Made by a program: the position numbers and the translations under genes. A DNA stretch of 64,000 nucleotides from contig CM049307.1 in assembly GCA_026874595.1 (NCBI GenBank), forward strand, positions 97,006,330 to 97,070,329, read 5' to 3'. The DNA is from Sipunculus nudus (Eukaryota > Annelida > Sipuncula > Golfingiida > Sipunculidae). Numbering within the stretch: position 1 is the first letter of the stretch; every line of letters starts with the position of its first letter. Under the pieces are notes generated by a model. The model worked only from the letters and a program-made list of their open reading frames with translations, was not told where the DNA came from and searched no databases. Positions 36,081 through 48,114 of this stretch are shown here, one piece after another.

Positions 36081-37900
36081 CTCAGTCTCTTTAGATATTG
36101 TCAAATCTTAACTAGTTTCAGATGTACTTATCATGTAACAATAAAAACATAGGGTATTACTTGTCAAAATTATACACAGTTTATAATAATTTCTATAGTG
36201 TTAAGCTGCTAATGTACTGGTATTTATAGCGGTTTACAATGTACTGTTCTGATAATTCTAAACATATTCATATTAATTTTGTTATATATATTTTGCATTA
36301 TTAGAGTATATAAATGTTATGTAATCTGTTCCCAGTAAAAATTAAAGATAATTTATTATATATATTATAAGATGCAAATCATGTTACGGACTGTCAGTAA
36401 GCTTAGGGACTGTCAGTAACTGTATGAGCAGCAAAGACCAATCTGTTAAATGTTATTTATTGGATATAGTGATGCATGTGATGAAATGTATTATGACTGT
36501 TATGTATGATTTTAGTTTGCAGTAAGCAAATTTTAGAATTTTATCAAAAATCTATCTGCACAAATAAGTGAGAACACTGATCCTACATGTAGAAATACTT
36601 ATAGCTTAGGACATACAGCCTGTTAGTCATGTTTCTTTATATATATATTGATACATTAAGTATATATACATGATTATAAACAACAAGGAGATGTTCTTCC
36701 TCTCATGCACAAGGAGTACTAGTCACTTTGTAGTCCAGAAGTGAAGTTAAGTGGTATACTATAGTCATAATTTCAAATTGTCCAAATAAACACATGTAAA
36801 ATAGGTGTCAGTTTTGACCAAGTGAGTGTATGCAGCATTGTCCAGTCACTTATATTTTATGAAATGATGGTGCCAGGAAAGACGAATTGAAAAGTCAAAG
36901 GAATTATTAACATTCCATTAACATTTCATCTTATAACTGTGGAGGTAAAATATACAGGAGTAATTACTTGGAACCCAGTGTTTGGAAGATGTTGCTTATA
37001 TCTGGATAAGAAATCTTGCACCAAGGTGTAAAAGCTCTCAGATCTGGCAACTGGTGCTGCCTATTGCAGTGGCATTATCCCTGATATATTGTGATATTTT
37101 TTGTCATTCCTATAGTTTTGTTTTTTTACGTGATGATACAGAAATTCAAACCAATTGACTCTTGGATAATTATTCCATTTAAAGTAAGATGGAAGTTTAA
37201 GTTTCTGTGTCAAGATTTGGATCTCTTGGTGCTCTTTATGTCAAGAAGGAAAAATTATATTAAATTTCATGGGAAGTTGAGACTTTATTAATGATTACGT
37301 ACTTTGCTGTACCTGATATGCCATATTTGTTACAGGTGGCTTGGGATAAGATGTTTTTGGATATTGTTAAGATCAAATAAAATATATATATGGGGTGGTG
37401 ATGGCAGTGATCACTCAAGATGCATTTTAAAAAGAGTTTTACGGATAAGATTATACTTTTATTCTAAGAAAACCACAAATAATAACTTTTCCATCTGGAT
37501 ATTTCAATCAAAAGTGTGACTCATACTGTATATGGTATACAGTAGCTTAAAAATGCACAGCTGATGAAAACAATACTCATGACCTTTGACCTCAAATGAC
37601 CTTTGAACTCAAATGATCTTTGGCCTCGGGGGGAAAAAAAATTAATTTAGTGAGAACATGGCACATTTGATATTAATGTGCATCTAACAGCTACATTGCT
37701 TATGTAGCAGAAAAATATTAGGTCTTTATATGTATACATAAAGACTATGGTATATTCAGGTTGTAACCATATCTTACCTATTGTGCAAGTTTATCCTGCA
37801 GTACCCACCACCATCACTGGTGTATCATGTATATACATTCCTCCAGATATAAGTGAATCTTTATTTACTTGTTGTTATATATAATAACTTTTTATATTCA
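36081..37900. other. AT-rich intergenic DNA, nothing recognised
   Basis: No coding block is supported. The only motif of note is TGACCTTTGACCT near 37580, followed by TGACCTTTGAACT. Confidence 0.55.
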
Positions 37901-37908
37901 AGGGAATA

Positions 37909-38040
37909 CAGTGGAACATCCAAAATATGTACAGTAATGGGGCCAAGTCCATAATATAGAGGTTTCCATATTAGGGAGGTTATCTCCATGTTTACTACTC
38001 ATGAACCTCCTCAAGTGTCTGTTGTAGTAAGGTTTCTCTG
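37909..38040. mobile_element. Short TA-flanked MITE, 132 bp
   Basis: It starts CAGTGGAACATCC and ends GGTTTCTCTG, so the ends are inverted and imperfect, with TA on both sides (37907-37908, 38041-38042). Its ends resemble those of the element at 21239 while the interior is different. Confidence 0.55.
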
Positions 38041-38049
38041 TATATAGCT

Positions 38050-39660
38050 ATAAGTAAACTTAATTAAACTATTACCAGTATATCATTTCTTATTGCACAC
38101 ATATCTGATTTAGTTTTGTAAACTGTCAAGAAGTAAAACATCTTAGTGTATAAAACTGTATAGTGGTTCAGTGCTTTAATATAAAGTTTTGTAACTTATA
38201 TATGCTTTAACATTTTTCATTATAAATATTTTTTTTCTCTTTGGAAGTACTGGTGTGCTTTAACAGTGTGATCAGATTAAAGTGTTGTGGTGAACTGTGG
38301 AATTACAGTAAATTATAAGTCAGAAGGTGAAAATTTTACAGAAGATATATATAAATAAAAGGGATTCTCTAGATAACAGTTGCTAACTGATGTGTACACA
38401 CACATACCCCGTGCATAACTATAAAATTTATTAGGACTTCATAAGACAATAGAGACTAAGATAATAGATGAAAAGGGATGATTATTCAAGTTTATAATGC
38501 AGAAAAGGGAGCATTTATACATTGTTATTAAAGGAATAGGGATTAATACTAGTGAAAATAAAACAAATGTGAAAATTTATTTGAAATAAAGATGTTTTCA
38601 TAAAATGTTTTGTGTTGGTATATCGATTGGTCTGAAGTATCAGTGAATGTTTGTGAACCTAGTTTTACATTTCTTAACAAAAAACATTAATTAAAGTTGT
38701 GTCAAAACTTTTGTAAAGAACATGGGTATATAGAAGTTTTATATTAAATAATATACTGATTTCTTAATTTATATTTTTTTCTAATGTTAAAACACAAAGT
38801 GTATTGATGGTCATTGAGGCCTAAGTTTGTCCAACATTTTTTCAGGCCAGTGTGATACTATAGGCCTTGTATCTAAAAAATGATTCTACAATGACTGCAT
38901 ATTTCTGTGGGCTAGCTGGTGCCCTGCCACAAGCTGATTTTTGTGGACAATCATTTGATCTTTTTTTACCATAAGTGCATGGATCACCTTGACTTCATCA
39001 ACTTGTTTAAAACTGAAATTTTGAGAATATATAAGCATTATGGATAGCTTGTGGCCCGTCAGTCAGTTACAGCAAGATGAAAAGGTGAACTTGCACCAGC
39101 AATCTCTGTGTTAACATTCTTAGATGGACCCTATTTCTCACATATTTTCTTGTACATGTTTATGGGGGTGGGGGGGGGGGGGGGGAAAGGAAGGATTCTT
39201 TTTGCCATTTTATATTCCAGCAGAATAATTCATCCATGACATTTCAAATTTGGACAATAAATGAGAAGCACTAATCATTAATGTAAGGTATTTTAGTGAA
39301 GTTTACCTGTATTCTATGTCTTTTTTGGTTAAAAAAAAAACAGCTGCATACCCCAGAGTAATACAGGGAAGCCAGTGCTTCATTTACTTGGACTTCATTT
39401 ACTTGTACATGTGATCAGATCTGGCGAAAATGGCTGATGCAGTTCTTGTATTTCACACAAGATGGCAGCACCGGTTTATCCACAATTTGTATACCTGAAT
39501 GAAAAAAGACTAATCTGCAAAAGCAACATATGACAGATAGATGCTGATCTGCGTAGCAGTTCTGGAGTGTGAGTGAATAGCCATTCCTTTCACTAGAGGC
39601 AAGGACAAAAAGAAAAACACATAATTAAAAAATATGTATTTATATCTTCACAAGAAATGT
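38050..39660. other. AT-rich intergenic DNA between LRMDA and FAM241B
   Basis: Nothing coding is recognised. A G-rich run lies at about 39165-39185 (GGGGGTGGGG then about 15 G). Confidence 0.55.
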
Positions 39661-39667
39661 ACATAAA

Positions 39668-40200
39668 TTGTTTATTCTACGGAACAACACATTCACATTG
39701 TTTGTCAACTAGAATAAGTAAAACCCAAATGCCCTTAATCAAAATAATATTACATAGGTATATACAAAATTGCATTTATATATTGCACAGTTGTGAAACC
39801 TAGTGGTTAAATTCTATAAATCAGTTGAGTGTGTAGTTTCTTCATGGAAATTGCAGGATGAGTTTCATGAATTAAAAGAGTAAACCTTACTGCATGAAAT
39901 AGACTATTTCTTTACCTTACTGAAATCTAAGAGTACCATTAACTTTGTGATTTTATGTTGAACAAAAATCAATCTTTAATGTCTTCTTGATTTATCTTGA
40001 TGCCAAGTTTCTTTATAATAGGGTCACCAATGATATATCTGAAGTTACATTTTCATATATCAAAAGATTATAACTGATAATCATTCAGGTCTTATAAATT
40101 ATACTTAATTTTAGATATTTAATTTAAATTATATTTATATTATGTTAAATTAGACCTTATGAAAATACACTCAGTATATATGGTTTCAATGTTGATATGA
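39668..40200 (-). other. Probable FAM241B 3' UTR
   Basis: Downstream of the FAM241B stop on the minus strand. TTTATT on the plus strand near 39672 gives AATAAA on the minus strand, a plausible polyadenylation signal about 530 bp after the stop. Confidence 0.4.
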
Positions 40201-40560
40201 TTATGAGTTACCAAGTCTGTGTCCACTGCTACCCCATCTGTGCCCTCCCCTACTACTACCGCCCCCTGGTGGACTACCATGTGGTTCTTGATGTCCTTGA
40301 CCTTGATACCCTCCTTGGTTATCTGATCTTCCCTGGCTCCATTTGGATACGAAAAACAAAATTCCGGCGAACAAAAGTCCTTTAAAACCCATTAACAATA
40401 AAGCCAGCAGGAATCCAGCAGAAACTACTGGTTCGACAACGTAAGGTCCAATGTTCCATCGAGGGACCCCCATCTCACTCAATCGCTGATTGGCTGAATC
40501 AAATATTCCTGCCGGTGCCGGACCATGAGGCACAGGATCCTCGTCATGCTGAATTTGTCC
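40201..40560 (-). CDS. FAM241B: FAM241B exon 2 (stop)
   Basis: The acceptor tttttttttag precedes GGACAAATTCAGCATG, read as GQIQHDEDPVPHG. The exon carries the conserved core, the membrane segment and the Gly-rich tail, ending in TAA. Confidence 0.93.
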   Translation of the reverse strand, partial: GQIQHDEDPVPHGPAPAGIFDSANQRLSEMGVPRWNIGPYVVEPVVSAGFLLALLLMGFKGLLFAGILFFVSKWSQGRSDNQGGYQGQGHQEPHGSPPGGGSSRGGHRWGSSGHRLGNS

Positions 40561-43500
40561 CTAAAAAAAAAGAAATACCTAAAAATCATCGTTTCCATAA
40601 GCTCAGCCATCTCCTCATCTGGCATGCTTGAACAAGAGAACTATTCAAAGATTGCATTAGGTACTAGAATAGCACTCAGTACAATACATACCTGGGCCAA
40701 GGCAAAACAATCAAATATAATAATAAAAATAATATTAATAATAAAAATAATTAAAGTTACTGTCCATTATCCTGATCTGTACCATATTTTAACTGGATCT
40801 TCATTGGCCCATGGGTCACCCCTCAATGAAACTGTTTTATTGAAATAAGTTTAGTATTATTTATCAAGTTCTGCTAAAACCAAGCATGAGTTAAACATAT
40901 CCTCCTCAGAGGTAATACATGATAAAATAATAAGACATTCTTCCACCTAAACTGTACTTTTGTACCTTTTTATTCTCCTAAAATATAAGGACCACTCCAT
41001 TGCTTAAAGACACAATATTTCCTAATAATTCCTAAATGTTCTTCAGCTGGTGACATCAATATAAAATTTGAAACAGGCTATTTTTAGTCTTTTCCCATTA
41101 AGGCAAGTATATAGTTCGCACTAGCTACACTATTTATATTGCTATATTGTTTTATAATACAATGTAGTTTCAATTTTATAATATCAATAGTTTATTACAG
41201 GTTCACTCATTTATTAAAGTACTGTTGTAATTTGGTATCCTTTATTTTAATTTGGTTTTCTAAAGTTGGGATTTTATCGGGCTCTATATCTTGTTATTTA
41301 ATGTAATTTAAGGTTTGATATTTATAAATCTGAACATCTATTAATAATACTTCAGCAAATTAAAATTTGAAATTGTACTAAATGAGGCGGGGAAGTCTTT
41401 TTTTACTGAATCGATCAAAACCATGGCTGTGAAAGAAAAATAACAACAATTTATGTATATTTGAATTTTATTCAACAGAATAAAATAACTACACTGTACA
41501 GGTACATATTGTACATGATAGAATATTCACTTCTTTATATGCACATATAAACAATTGTTAAAAGCAATGGATTATGCATGTGTTCTCAGATGGCAATGTT
41601 TGTGTTTGTGTGTGTGTGTGTGCATATAAAATATACATAGAATAGCACTTGTAATGTATGAATAAGATGATTAAGATGAAAGTGTTACATATTAAAACAC
41701 AAACAATCAAGGAATTTAACACAATCACAACATATTTTGCAACATGCTCCAGCAGACTTGCAACCTTCAAAATGTTATAAAATGGATTTCATCAAATCTT
41801 TCTCTTATGCAACATTAAGGAATTACCTTGAGAAAGTCAAAGACATAGATCACTTTGTACACTCATGAATGGGAACACATCATCAGGCAAAACATTTATC
41901 ACCACCCTGTTTCATATCATTGCTGTATCTATATACTATCCTTATAATTGTATGAACAAAACTGATGACTATCTCAGTCTCAAATATACTGATTCCATCA
42001 ACTATAAAACGATGCCAGGCTTGATTCTTCTGAGCTGCTGTCAGAGTCATATGCAATAATTTCATCAGCCGTCGGCCAATATACTGAGCAATCCTGCAGC
42101 CATTTTTGTACTCTCTGTGCCTTCTCAAGGTTGTATCGTTGTGTGTACTGTGCTTCTCTCCTGTTATGTCGGTCTAACTCAGCTTCTCTTAAGCATCTCG
42201 ATGGAAGATGTACCTGTGGCATCTGACACACTGGACTGGCAGGTAAAGCTTGCGTGCTGCATTTGTCATCCAGCTCCAGATCAAGTACTCGGGAAAGTTG
42301 TAAATTTCTTGGTTTCGGCAAACCTTCTTTCTGTGACTGTGAGACACCTGTGTCTGCTGACTTGTCCTTTCGTGACTTATTTTTCTTTGATCTTTTAAAC
42401 GGAATACAAAAACGCACCATTATGTATACTCCTATTGTTTTGTATTATTCAGTTGATATAACCTCTTGTGCCAGTTAGCTGTTCATAATCTCTTGCCAAT
42501 AAATCAATTTGGATATATCTGAGAGAATCCCTTCTCTGTCGAATGTACTTCAATAACTATCTGTACTCTAGGTATTCCTTGCTGTCTCTATTAAATATCC
42601 ACTCCTGGTGAGTTTACTTGAAAACTGCTAGTGTACTGGACAAGATGCAGGTCTGTTGATTCTGGGAACTCCGGAAAAACACTGGTATGTTGGTTCTGGT
42701 ATTCAGATACACAATGCCAGCTCACTGATTCAGACCTTATTTATATCAGGCAGAAAAATATTCTTTCAGCTGATGATTATTTTCCCAGCTCTCATAAACA
42801 CAAACTGTCAGTGATGTTTGTCATGATGATGTCACAGTCATTATGCTCAATGATTAACAGTCATGTCACATGTGGATTCAATTCACTGATCTGGCAGTGC
42901 TCACCTGAAGTGACATCCAATTAACTCACCTGAGCTATAAACAAACTGATGTTGGCTGATTAACTTTCACTCATATGATTAACATTTTTGTCTAATCATT
43001 AATTCTGATACTTACAGATGAATATATATTTTGGGGTGTGATCAGATTTCCATTTGCATTATAACCTTTGGTAGTTTATAGTATAATTTAACATTTTCTG
43101 ATAATTTTCAAACTGTAATCTGTAACAATAACTGTTGCTTATTATATAATTAAAACCATTGTTACATGTTTCTTAGGATGAAGTTAACAACTAAACAGAA
43201 GTACATTAATTAAATGTAATTCAGAGACACCGCAACACTTATTTAAGTTGATAAATGTACAAATGTTTGTGTGTATGCATTAATGTACTAGGAACAGTAT
43301 ATTTACAGAATGTATTCTCTAGTCAAACCAACAGTGAGAAGGCAGGATGTATTAAATAGGACCAATTCTGAATAAAACCAGGAAAAATCTTTATTATTTA
43401 ATAAATGTGTAAAATCTGTTTAAATCTAACTGACAAGGGATGAGCACCAAGTATTCTTTTAAGAAAGTATTTTATAGAAGAAAGAACATTTAATCAGCAT

Positions 43501-44123
43501 CTAACTGTAAATCAAGGTGTCACTTACCTATTTCTGTAGGTGTCACTTAATAATTAGTAAAAATAATAAAATGTCAACTTTTTCCAAAATGTTTTGTCCT
43601 GTTTGTTTTTTTTTCTAAAATCATGTAATCACTGATCACTTCAATAATTTTATCATGATTTATAAAAGTTTGCTAGCATTTCAAATAGAGCAAATCAAAA
43701 TGAAACAAAAATAAACCCACTCAGGTGACAAATACCAAGAATATATTTACTCTTCAAGAATTTAACAAAGTTGACTATTAACTCAACTATATAAAAAAAA
43801 GAAAACTAATGTATAATGTTTGAAATAGTATGAACATTTTTGTAATTTTATTTTATTTATTCTTTTATTTGTTGGGGGTGGGGGGTGGGAGGGCAATTAC
43901 TGCAACCCATACAAAAATATACAAAAACATTGGTAAACTACTGACAGTTGTTACACAACATAAACATGGTTTCAATATGGATTTCTACACAGCTTGGTTC
44001 TCATAATCAGATCATGTGACCTACCCTTCTCGGTCTCGGCTGCTGTTCTTGTGGACTTGATTTATTACTGGCTCCAGCGTTATCGTCAGCGACGATGTCA
44101 CCATTAGGAAGAATACGAACCAT
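40201..44123 (-). CDS. FAM241B: FAM241B-like small membrane protein
   Basis: Two coding exons join in phase 0: 44123-44025 (33 codons) and 40560-40201 (119 codons plus stop), giving 152 residues. The start MVRILPNGDIV closely matches the vertebrate FAM241B (C10orf35) N-terminus. The core SANQRLSEMGVPRWNIG, then VVEPVV, precedes a hydrophobic stretch of about 30 residues (76-106) containing LLALLLMGFKGLLFAGILFF, the family's membrane segment. The C-terminal 45 residues (Gly/Ser/Gln/His-rich, GGYQGQGHQEPHG, PPGGGSSRGGH) are an extension not present in the human protein, which ends soon after the membrane segment. FAM241B is poorly characterised; lysosomal and endolysosomal roles have been suggested. 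The 3.5-kb intron holds another ORF. Confidence 0.92.
41998..42420 (-). CDS. Intronless ORF of 140 codons nested in the FAM241B intron, function unknown
   Basis: This is an unbroken reading frame in DNA that is otherwise stop-rich. The ATG context (ACATAATGG) has A at -3 and G at +4. The product is hydrophilic: a basic start (KRSKKNKSRKDK at residues 9-20), a central Arg/Glu-rich probable helix (REAELDRHNRREAQYTQRY near 78-96), then VQKWLQDCSVYWPTADEIIA and an acidic serine tail DSDSSSEESS. It has no signal peptide or membrane segment, and I recognise no family. It lies on the same strand as its host gene. It may be a nested gene, an old retrocopy, or an alternative exon of the host. Other frames are open across parts of the same block, so coding status needs comparative support. 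Confidence 0.5.
   Translation of the reverse strand: MVRFCIPFKRSKKNKSRKDKSADTGVSQSQKEGLPKPRNLQLSRVLDLELDDKCSTQALPASPVCQMPQVHLPSRCLREAELDRHNRREAQYTQRYNLEKAQRVQKWLQDCSVYWPTADEIIAYDSDSSSEESSLASFYS
42500..44020 (-). other. FAM241B intron, remainder
   Basis: AT-rich intron sequence with no recognised element apart from a G-rich patch near 43874-43893. A plus-strand ORF at 42631-42924 shows no domain. Confidence 0.5.
44025..44123 (-). CDS. FAM241B: FAM241B exon 1 (start)
   Basis: ATG in the context GACCATGG, 33 codons (MVRILPNGDIVADDNAGASN, then a Gln/Pro/Arg-rich end) and the donor AGG|gtaggt. Confidence 0.91.
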
Positions 44124-44882
44124 GGTCAAACTGCTGTCATCACCTCACACCTGTACACAGGGCAGATACAGGTATGATATAATTAACAGGATAACAATCC
44201 TAGCAACTTAGCATGATAGTTGTTAAGTGTAATTTGCTACTGGCTTTTAAAGCCATAGAGCTAATAATGCTTGTTTTGCATTCATAATTATATTCTGTGA
44301 CAAGAATAGATAACAGACACAGGCCAGCGCCCTGCCAGCACAGGGCCTTGTATACATTAATAATTCATAATAGTTCAATAAATCAGGATCAAAGTAAAAG
44401 TCAAATGATCTATTATTTAATAAGACTAGTAGTTCTGCACAAGTCTTAAAATAAAATAAATGGAAATTAATTTTAGGTTCCACAAATGGGGTGGATAATT
44501 GGACTATCATCAAATGGGCCCGAATGTCGAATCACTCATGCATCTATACAGCGCTGACTATGCCATGTCACACAACAAGGAACGCTTTTTAACACATAAC
44601 TACCTATAATAGTAATCAAATATCTCTCTCTTACCTATATTCAATCACAGGTTATGACATAATACATCTTTTATCTACGACCATGTAGTCATATTAACAT
44701 CCTGCTTTATCCGCCATGATAAACTGTACAGTGTCGCAAAAATATCATTCCCTTAATTTTTTTAATATGTCATCAGGAAAACCCACCTTTTGGCATAACT
44801 CACACCTTCACAATCTCGCATGAAATCTAAGTAGGATTTATCACATCTCAATACAATGTTTTAATTAATTCTTGGACTCACA

Positions 44883-45083
44883 GGGGGGGGGGGGGGGGTT
44901 TGGGGGGTTCCCCCTCATTACTCATGTTGATTGTCATATCTTGGGGGGGGGGGGGGTTTGGGGGGATCTTCCCCCAATATTTATCCATAATTATTCTAAT
45001 TACTCTTCATTTTTATATATTTACTCCTGTTGATTTTCATATCCTGGGGGGTCTCGCCCCAATATTTACTCATATTCATTCTA
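44883..45083 (+). repeat. G-run minisatellite, three imperfect units
   Basis: A unit made of GTTGATTNTCATATC, a G run (16, 14, then 6 G), TTTGGGGGG or similar, a C5 block and AATATTTA(C/T)TCAT occurs three times with decay. Adjacent G runs allow quadruplex formation on the plus strand. It lies upstream (5') of FAM241B. Confidence 0.85.
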
Positions 45084-45298
45084 ATAACCAAGTTAAACAA
45101 TCATTCATCTTAACCTTTTAGTATCCTGATTCATTTTTCAACTAGTTACACCAAGCTTGATTTGGTGTTCGTACAAAGTTAATTCACTGATCACATGATC
45201 ATGACTCCTGGTGAAGTAGTACCCGACAGTGTACCACCTGATAACATTTTTTAATCCAGGTTTAAAAACCCCAGTTTTCCCCTTTTCTTCAATGAGTA

Positions 45299-45375
45299 CT
45301 GTGTGGCATAGTGGTTATGGAATGGGAATTGTATGCTGCCGGTCAGTGGTTCAAGACCCTATCCTGTATGCTGTC
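45299..45375 (+). mobile_element. tRNA-derived SINE head
   Basis: TGTGGCATAGTGGTTATGG (45302 onward) fits an RNA polymerase III A box, and GGTTCAAGACC (45348-45358) fits a B box 30 bp later. No cloverleaf can be completed, so this is a SINE rather than a tRNA gene. Its 3' limit is not clear. Confidence 0.65.
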
Positions 45376-47940
45376 TTTGCATGTCATGTCAATTGTACTA
45401 ATAATTCATGTATTTCATCTCTTTCAGGTACATTCACACAGCCAAGTTCAGGATGTCACATGAACAAATATTACGAGTCAAACAGGAAACAGTTGTTATA
45501 TTTGTACTGAAAACCCCCCAAAAAAACTATACCATATTTTTCTCTCTATCCCCATCAACAATATCACCCTCTTTACCTTGTCTGCTAACTAGGTGTGCGT
45601 AAGTGATTCGACATTCGCTCCCATCAAATGTTTTGACATCTCAGAGAATTTTGATTTCTGATATTTCATGGCTGATATGGAAGGGGGTGTGGCACTTGAA
45701 CATTTAGCAATATGAATAATAAAATGTTAAGTTAAACTGCAAAACCAACAGTAACTTCATCTAATTATTAAAAGTTTACTAATTTAAGCAATGATATGAT
45801 CCCGCAAATAGTAAAAATAATAATAGGAGCCTCTTTTGATGGCACTCAGAATGTGTCAAATGTAATCACTGAGCTGTCAGTGAGAGAGCTCAGTGAGAGA
45901 TGCAAAATGAAGTCCTGCAGTTTTTGGAGGGCGATAATAGATGTAGGTTCTGTTTAATGGCATATAATACCAATATTACGGGTAATATGACATAATAACA
46001 ACACTTCACAAAGACTGATTACCTGAACGATGGTTTATACAGACTTATAGCCAAACAGGACACATAGATTTGATAATTTATCTCACAGTGAGTTGTAATA
46101 TTCCGGGATTGACGGCCAACTCAGCAACCAGGCGAAGCCACTGAAGAAAACCCAAAATCAAGGAATTCGTTTACTGGCATCGAAATTTTTTTTATTTAAT
46201 CTCAGTGTATATAAGTAAAATGGTGTATTTTATAGCTTCATAGTCTTTTTAACAGTAACATATTTATGCTAAATATAGGTCATATTAAACTGTTTAATCC
46301 AATTGATTCCGGGTTCATTTAATAAAAATACCTTTTTGTAAGATTTTGTTTTTCTGAAACTTATGAAGGGGTCATCTCAAAACAAAAAGACCACCTGAGT
46401 AAAGAATCCTAACTCTTGTTGCTCCACCCAGATCAATTTAAATGATAATACATTTTTGCAGCTTTTGTTTAATATTCCAAAACTCAAATAGAAGAAACAA
46501 AAGGGGAGACCAATTGAAAGGGGATATTTTTTCAGTATGTGATATGAAAATTTTACAATTCTAAACTCGTTAAAATTTTATGAATAGTCATGCAGTTAAT
46601 TTAATTTATATTCAATCATGATAATCTGATAGATATTATTTGGTAAAACCTGGGCTGTATTAATGCATTGAAAAATCGATGCATTGAATTGAAAGCCCAT
46701 GATTAACTTGTAATTGATTATTTACCTCTAAATGGTTTTATTTTGATTATTATTATTTTGCATGTACCATCTGGAAATCCTCTGTGGGCTCTCACTGAAT
46801 TTGACCGAGCAGATCGCGAAGTGGAAGCTCTTATCGCTTAGACATGTGCTCTAAATCTACTTAAAGCGTTCGCTATTTGACCACCCCTTTGCATAGAAAC
46901 ACATATTGCGAGCGAGGGAGAGCTACATTATTCTTTTATTTGCTGAAATTTACTAACATCCATATTGATAACAAACAAGTGTTAATGATAATAAAATATC
47001 ACAATTTTTTTTAAGTTTACACTACACTGAGTGGAGTTAATGACAATTATAAATTCATAGTTAGCACCATTTTGGCCCTCTATATATAATAACAGGGTAC
47101 GTCTAACTCCAGCCAACGTCCGACTGCCTATATACATCTTGTATGAAGGGCGGCAACGTACTACGTAAGACTTGATGAAGATGCAAATACTTTCTTCTTA
47201 TCCTACAGACACGCTATCAGTTGAAAGAAGGGAAAAAAGCAACATAGCAAACCCTGATACCTTAGTGATATGGATTTACACATTGGCTTGTGAGCTCACG
47301 TACATGTATTATTTTGATTTAATTCAGAATCATCATTCGATCATAGGATAGTACATGAAACTTAAGATTTCCATCGGTCTCCCATGATATTGCACCAATA
47401 GGATTGACGGCAGTTGCACTGCGTTCCCGCGTATGACTTGTGTTATGATTCAAGTGCATGATCACCAGCACACTGGTCATGAGTTGTGTGTCCACGGTTA
47501 TAGGTTATAGCTGAGGTTGTTTAATTTTTAAAAAATATTTTACAAACTACATGATCCAACAAGAGAAAGCAAATAAGACAAACAAAAACTAATTTTCCAT
47601 TCTAAGAACGAGAAAATTTACCTTCCAACTTGCCAGAATTAAATCTATACGCACAATAATATTAATATAACACATTTTTAATTAAATTAAAATTTGTTTT
47701 TTTTTAACAAAAAGAATATTTACATCTGCTTTGTTTTAAAATTTAATTTAAAGTAAATTATTATTATTTTTATTGTGGTTATTATTTTTATTATAGATAG
47801 TAAAATAAACCACTGAAATTCAAACACATGCGCGCTCGCAAAAGTCGTTAGATTACGTTTCTTTTAAACGATCCCTAAAGGAATGTACTTTCTGCGAAGG
47901 TCAAGGCCGGCTGCTGGCCGCTTCTATCAGCAACAATTTT
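45376..47940. other. Intergenic between FAM241B and METTL23
   Basis: AT-rich with no supported gene. The GC-richer patch at about 47820-47970 is the likely METTL23 promoter and 5' UTR. Confidence 0.5.
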
Positions 47941-47970
47941 GAAGTGGGAAGCCCATTGTTAGTTCTAGAG

Positions 47971-48114
47971 ATGGGAGAGCGGGGACAAGCAGTGACCATG
48001 GACAGCACTGACTGCGATAAGACAAGTCTAAGTAACTGTCAGCTCACGTCAACAAAGACGTTTTTATTCACAGACAGCAAGAATGAAGAATCCCTCAATA
48101 TTAATATACCAGAG
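47971..48114 (+). CDS. METTL23: METTL23 exon 1
   Basis: 48 codons from MGERGQAVTMD to NINIPE, phase 0, donor GAG|gtaaaa. This leader is not conserved, and ATG 47998 could be the true start. Confidence 0.8.

Noticed and set aside
45299-45375. True tRNA gene
   Set aside because: A and B boxes are present but acceptor and anticodon stems do not pair.
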